Assembly (NCBI RefSeq): GCF_001039355.2
Contig: NW_019775399.1
Location: 60,001-124,000 of the forward strand
Reading direction: 5' to 3'
DNA length: 64,000 nt
Source of the DNA: Lingula anatina
Lineage: Eukaryota > Brachiopoda > Lingulata > Lingulida > Lingulidae
The notes beneath the pieces are model-generated. The model was not told the origin of the DNA and did not search any database. It saw only the letters and a program-made list of their open reading frames with translations. Both the position numbers and the translations under genes were made by a program. Below, one piece after another: positions 61,351-64,000 of this stretch (positions are counted from its first letter, which is position 1; each line of letters opens with the position of its first letter).

Positions 61351-61409
<59 letters not shown>

Positions 61410-63662
61410 CACATTTTTTTTAAAGAACTGATAGGCCCCATTCAGAATAGGGGACTAACTAACCCGAGGGTCAAATATGGTGACACACTACAAAGCTTGC
61501 TGTCTAATCCGCTAACAGACACCGAATAGATATCCAGTGGGGAAGTATTCAAGTGGGTTGGCCATATTTGATTCTTGGACTAGTTAGTTCCCTATTCTGA
61601 ATGGGGCCATATACTGGTAAATGCAATACATGTCTTTTATCCACATAATTATTCAGTATAACATTATTTCAGACATAAATATACATCTCCCCATGTGGTG
61701 ATACCACCTGCACAATGTTTTTGAATGCCCCAAGTCTATAATAACAACAGTGGATGAAAACATGTTTTAGCAGTGATGGAATTCATCTCCTCTTCTATAC
61801 TAGTATATATATATGTTACTTCAGTATATCATGGAAGGGACAAGTCTCTGATTAGTACTTTAGTATGAGAAATTGACATAATGCTACAAGCTAACTGTGT
61901 TGTCAAATTATTTGCTATTTTATGACTTCGGTGATTGTTAGAGTAGACTTGTCCTCAGGGATGTGCATGGCCATTTGTAGATGAATTTTGTCAGGTTTTG
62001 ACTATTGTTGCTATCTGTCATTGTATATGGGATGGGGGCCCTAGGGTGAACTGATCTTGCTGACAATGATGGAAAGTATGGGGATATGCAATGACTACCC
62101 ATTGAAACCATATATTATTATTATTATTATATTTCAGGCACTGGAACATTTGGCCGTGTGGTGTTAACAAGACATAAAGAAACCAAGGAGTATTTTGCCT
62201 TGAAGATCATGACAATATCAGAGGTCATCCGACTGAAGCAAGTGGAACATGTCAGGAACGAGAAAGCCATCCTTAAGACCATCAATCATCCGTTCATCGT
62301 CAACATGTAAGTACTTGGTATATTGTGATAAAGTGAGAGAAGAAAGAAGTGTGCTGATGGATGGAAATTATCTGAAATCATAGCCCAAAACACGGTTGTG
62401 AATACTGGATAGTATATTGTCGTATAAGACTAGAAAACACGAGGGAATCAGTGTGAGATGGGTTAACCTTTAAGCAACAAGAGTGAAACTGTATGCGTCT
62501 TAGAAAGCAATACAAAAGTAACATGCCAAACATGATGAATACGTACTAGTGCGGTTGTGCAAAAGAATTCAGTAAGATCTCTAACAACCAGAAAATTATT
62601 CCTGGATGAATTTTGTCTGCTTTTAACTGGTGTCTCAGTCCCTCATTTTTTCTGAGCCTACTAACTTTTAAATCTTGCAAAATATCACCTGATTTTGTAT
62701 AAGTTACAAGACTTTGGGTTGTCTTGGATGGTTCTCATTGTGTTAGTTGTGCCTAGACTTCTGATGCAATTGAAGACTTCCTTGATGAAGGCTGCCATCT
62801 TATACAACTAAAACAAGGAAATTGGCACAAAAAGCACCAAAACTAGTTATCCTATCCCAGTTGATCTAAAGAAGACCCCATCCCCATAGACACCATCTGT
62901 TTGTGTAAATTGACCCAACTCTGCGGGGACTCCAGCTGAGTGCAGTCAGCCGTACCGAATCACGTGCCTTCTCTTGTTTCCAATGTACCTGTGGGATCAC
63001 AAGGTTTTTTGTATTCTAAGTAATGCCAAGAGAAGGCATCTTAAACTGATTGCCTTTTTTTTTGCCCATAAAATCATGTAGATTATACTTCAAAATTGAC
63101 AAAGTGCCTCAACTTTTCAAAATTTTCTAATAGCCTGTCAGTATACAGTAACTCATGAACGACTGTTTTCTAGTTTGCCAATTTTTCAATTGATGTTTTG
63201 GGCATTTTCACTCACTGGTGAGATAACTGTGTCATCATTTGCTTTAAACCTGTGCAATTTTATTTATTACATATAATTTAATTTATGTATTAATTTATTT
63301 TATAATTTAGTTATTCATGGATTGATTAATAAATCAATGAATCTTTTAATTAATTAATTTGTTTATTTATTAATTTATTATTATTATTATATTTGTAGGT
63401 TGTGGGCACACCATGATGAAACCTTCCTGTATATGCTCCTGGAATACGTTCCCGGTGGAGAACTGTTTTCATATCTAAGAAACGCTGGACGTTTTAATAC
63501 TGCCACAGGCAACTTTTATGCAGCAGAAATCATTAGTGCGCTGGATTATTTGCACGGATCAGGGATAGTTTACAGAGACTTAAAGCCAGAGAACTTGTTG
63601 TTGGACAGAGAGGGGCATCTGAAGATTACGGATTTTGGATTTGCCAAGAAGCTATCAGACAG
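53281..63662 (+). CDS. PRKX: PRKX-like AGC protein kinase (3' partial)
   Basis: Exons 53281-53404, 62138-62306 and 63399-63662 join in phase (186 residues so far) and continue past the window. A cAMP-dependent-type Ser/Thr kinase close to human PRKX. Visible: glycine loop GTGTFGRV (42-49), ATP-binding Lys64 in FALKIM, helix-C Glu83, [19 protein letters not shown], catalytic YRDLKPEN (Asp158) and DFG (176-178). All catalytic residues seen so far are intact. The activation loop and C-terminal lobe lie beyond the edge. Known relatives act in kidney and neural development; the substrate here is unknown. PRKX is preferred over PKA-C because of the [20 protein letters not shown] context. Confidence 0.92.
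54602..54770 (+). repeat. Dispersed repeat family E, copy 3
   Basis: ttttttttctgggaaagtgg, acttttctaccccttagttg, then gatcaaatttt. Parallel to 25262-25389 and 35881-36077, more diverged. Confidence 0.55.
54815..54881. repeat. (CT)n microsatellite
   Basis: About 33 CT units in PRKX-like intron 1. Confidence 0.95.
56445..56642. mobile_element. Family B palindromic MITE with TAA target duplication
   Basis: Left end gatcccatttccatacctag ... agcaggatcga mirrors right end tcgatcctgct ... ctaggtatgggaatggggtc. TAA flanks both sides. 198 bases; TWA duplication suggests PIF/Harbinger. A second copy is nested at about 37.45-37.61 kb. Confidence 0.8.
56699..56844. mobile_element. Family C palindromic MITE
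   Basis: ggggactcttgctgaatgca and the reverse arm ...gcattaagcaagaatcccc enclose gccttctggtgttgag / cagaaggaggc. Single arms of the same family occur near 37130-37190, 49977-50025, 55395-55465 and 62915-62975. Confidence 0.65.
57074..57191. repeat. Compound (CT)n with repeated cccctccc interruptions
   Basis: CT tracts broken three times by accctc/ccctcc blocks, suggesting a higher-order tandem unit of about 48 bases. Confidence 0.85.
58800..59046. mobile_element. Family D palindromic element
   Basis: Arms ggtaatgacttgatcttttt.../...aaaagattgagtcattatg with inner ttttcaatgggaaaaatt / aattttccccattgaaaa. Same core (cctactgagtgatggtatc) as 49626-49868 and 22985-23245. Confidence 0.65.
59154..59317. 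mobile_element. Family A palindromic element
   Basis: agccttcacaaccagttggt at the left and aactggttgtgaatgct at the right are inverted copies; the core cacttcaaagcttgccacat aatcccctaacagactctga matches 61434-61608. Confidence 0.65.
59703..59930. mobile_element. 228-bp foldback MITE with TTA target duplication
   Basis: Left gggaccgttcatatgaaaaa ... tctattttctattcgcggta and right taccgcgaatagaaaataga ... tttttcatatgaacggtccc are near-perfect inverted arms of about 55 bases. TTA flanks both ends. PIF/Harbinger-like by its duplication. Confidence 0.85.
61434..61608. mobile_element. Family A palindromic MITE, best copy
   Basis: About 47-base inverted ends (ggccccattcagaatagggg ... gtcaaatatgg; right end the reverse with few changes). 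The trinucleotide ATA lies on both sides. 175 bases. Most complete member of the family seen also at 37.3, 44.0, 49.3 and 59.2 kb. Confidence 0.8.
62138..62306 (+). CDS. PRKX: PRKX-like exon 2
   Basis: Acceptor atttcag, donor gtaagt, 169 bases, phase 1/2. Encodes [40 protein letters not shown] and [16 protein letters not shown]. Confidence 0.93.
62307..63398 (+). other. PRKX-like intron 2
   Basis: No exon. Contains a family C arm near 62915-62975 and a very AT-rich 3' part (63250-63390) ahead of the acceptor. Confidence 0.6.
63399..63662 (+). CDS. PRKX: PRKX-like exon 3
   Basis: Acceptor atttgtag, donor gtaaaa, 264 bases, phase 2/2. Encodes [33 protein letters not shown] and [12 protein letters not shown]. 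The following intron runs to the window end. Confidence 0.93.
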
Positions 63663-64000
63663 GTAAAATGCCATGATGATGGGTCATGAACACTTGGTAT
63701 AGTGATTGGTATAGAAATCACTTATTACCAACTTTTTGTCACTACAATATTTTGATAACCAGGAAATCAACTGCTGAAAACATTTTATATGACTTGAACC
63801 CTGTTAAATATTTAGAAATTTTCAGATTATCATGATAGTACCTACGGAACATACGATGGAAGCATACACTTTTTCTGTTAGAATGTATGATTACCATATG
63901 TGAAATTACTGCTAATTTTGAACAGAAACATAAACACCCTCCCCTCCTCCCCCATCCTATTATTTATTATAGAAAATTCAAGAGCTAAATGATGCTTGTT
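63663..64000 (+). other. PRKX-like intron 3, start
   Basis: Nothing coding up to the window end. Confidence 0.55.

Larger units (their letters stand above)
53405..62137 (+). other. PRKX-like intron 1 (8.7 kb), repeat-rich
   Basis: No exon seen. Holds microsatellites (CT at 54815-54881 and 57074-57191, CA at 61354-61405, G-run at 56089-56103) and several palindromic elements listed separately. Confidence 0.6.

Overview
This window is eukaryotic, intron-rich, AT-rich nuclear DNA from an invertebrate animal. A chitin-deacetylase gene, an IQCJ-SCHIP1 type gene, a PRKX-type kinase, long introns full of GA/CA/CT microsatellites and many short palindromic transposons together suggest a marine lophotrochozoan such as a mollusc or brachiopod. 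The exact taxon is an inference. Three protein-coding genes can be rebuilt by joining exons whose splice sites and reading phases agree.

Left (about 3.7-15.8 kb, + strand): a secreted chitin deacetylase-like gene. Its N-terminal cassette, a giant glutamine-rich exon followed by a short cysteine-containing chitin-binding-like exon, is present twice in tandem (units 2335-5488 and 5903-9096). Seven further exons follow and encode a complete NodB-type deacetylase domain ending at a TAA at 14667-14669. The signal-peptide exon is not visible and probably lies left of the window. A single N sits at the start of the second unit, so the duplication is either real or two haplotypes assembled in tandem. 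The last intron holds a young 585-bp foldback transposon with 74-bp perfect terminal inverted repeats, an 8-bp target duplication and a piece of a RecQ-like helicase inside.

Middle (about 15.9-52.5 kb, - strand): one long gene joining an IQ-motif N-terminus (IQCJ-like) to a SCHIP1 C-terminus. Thirteen coding exons join in frame to 772 residues. There are two candidate alternative N-termini. The gene faces the deacetylase tail to tail. Its last intron holds a dead Tc1-type transposon (18874-20969).

Right (53.3 kb to the end, + strand): the first three coding exons of a PRKX-like AGC kinase, cut off by the window edge after the DFG motif. It starts about 0.8 kb from the SCHIP1 start codon in divergent orientation, so the two may share a promoter region.

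Most of the remainder is intron. It contains at least five families of palindromic MITE-like elements, a dispersed non-coding repeat, satellite-like local duplications and numerous microsatellites. All three single-N positions (5901, 33037, 36078) lie at junctions of duplicated sequence, which points to unresolved assembly joins. No tRNA, rRNA, CRISPR or bacterial features were seen.
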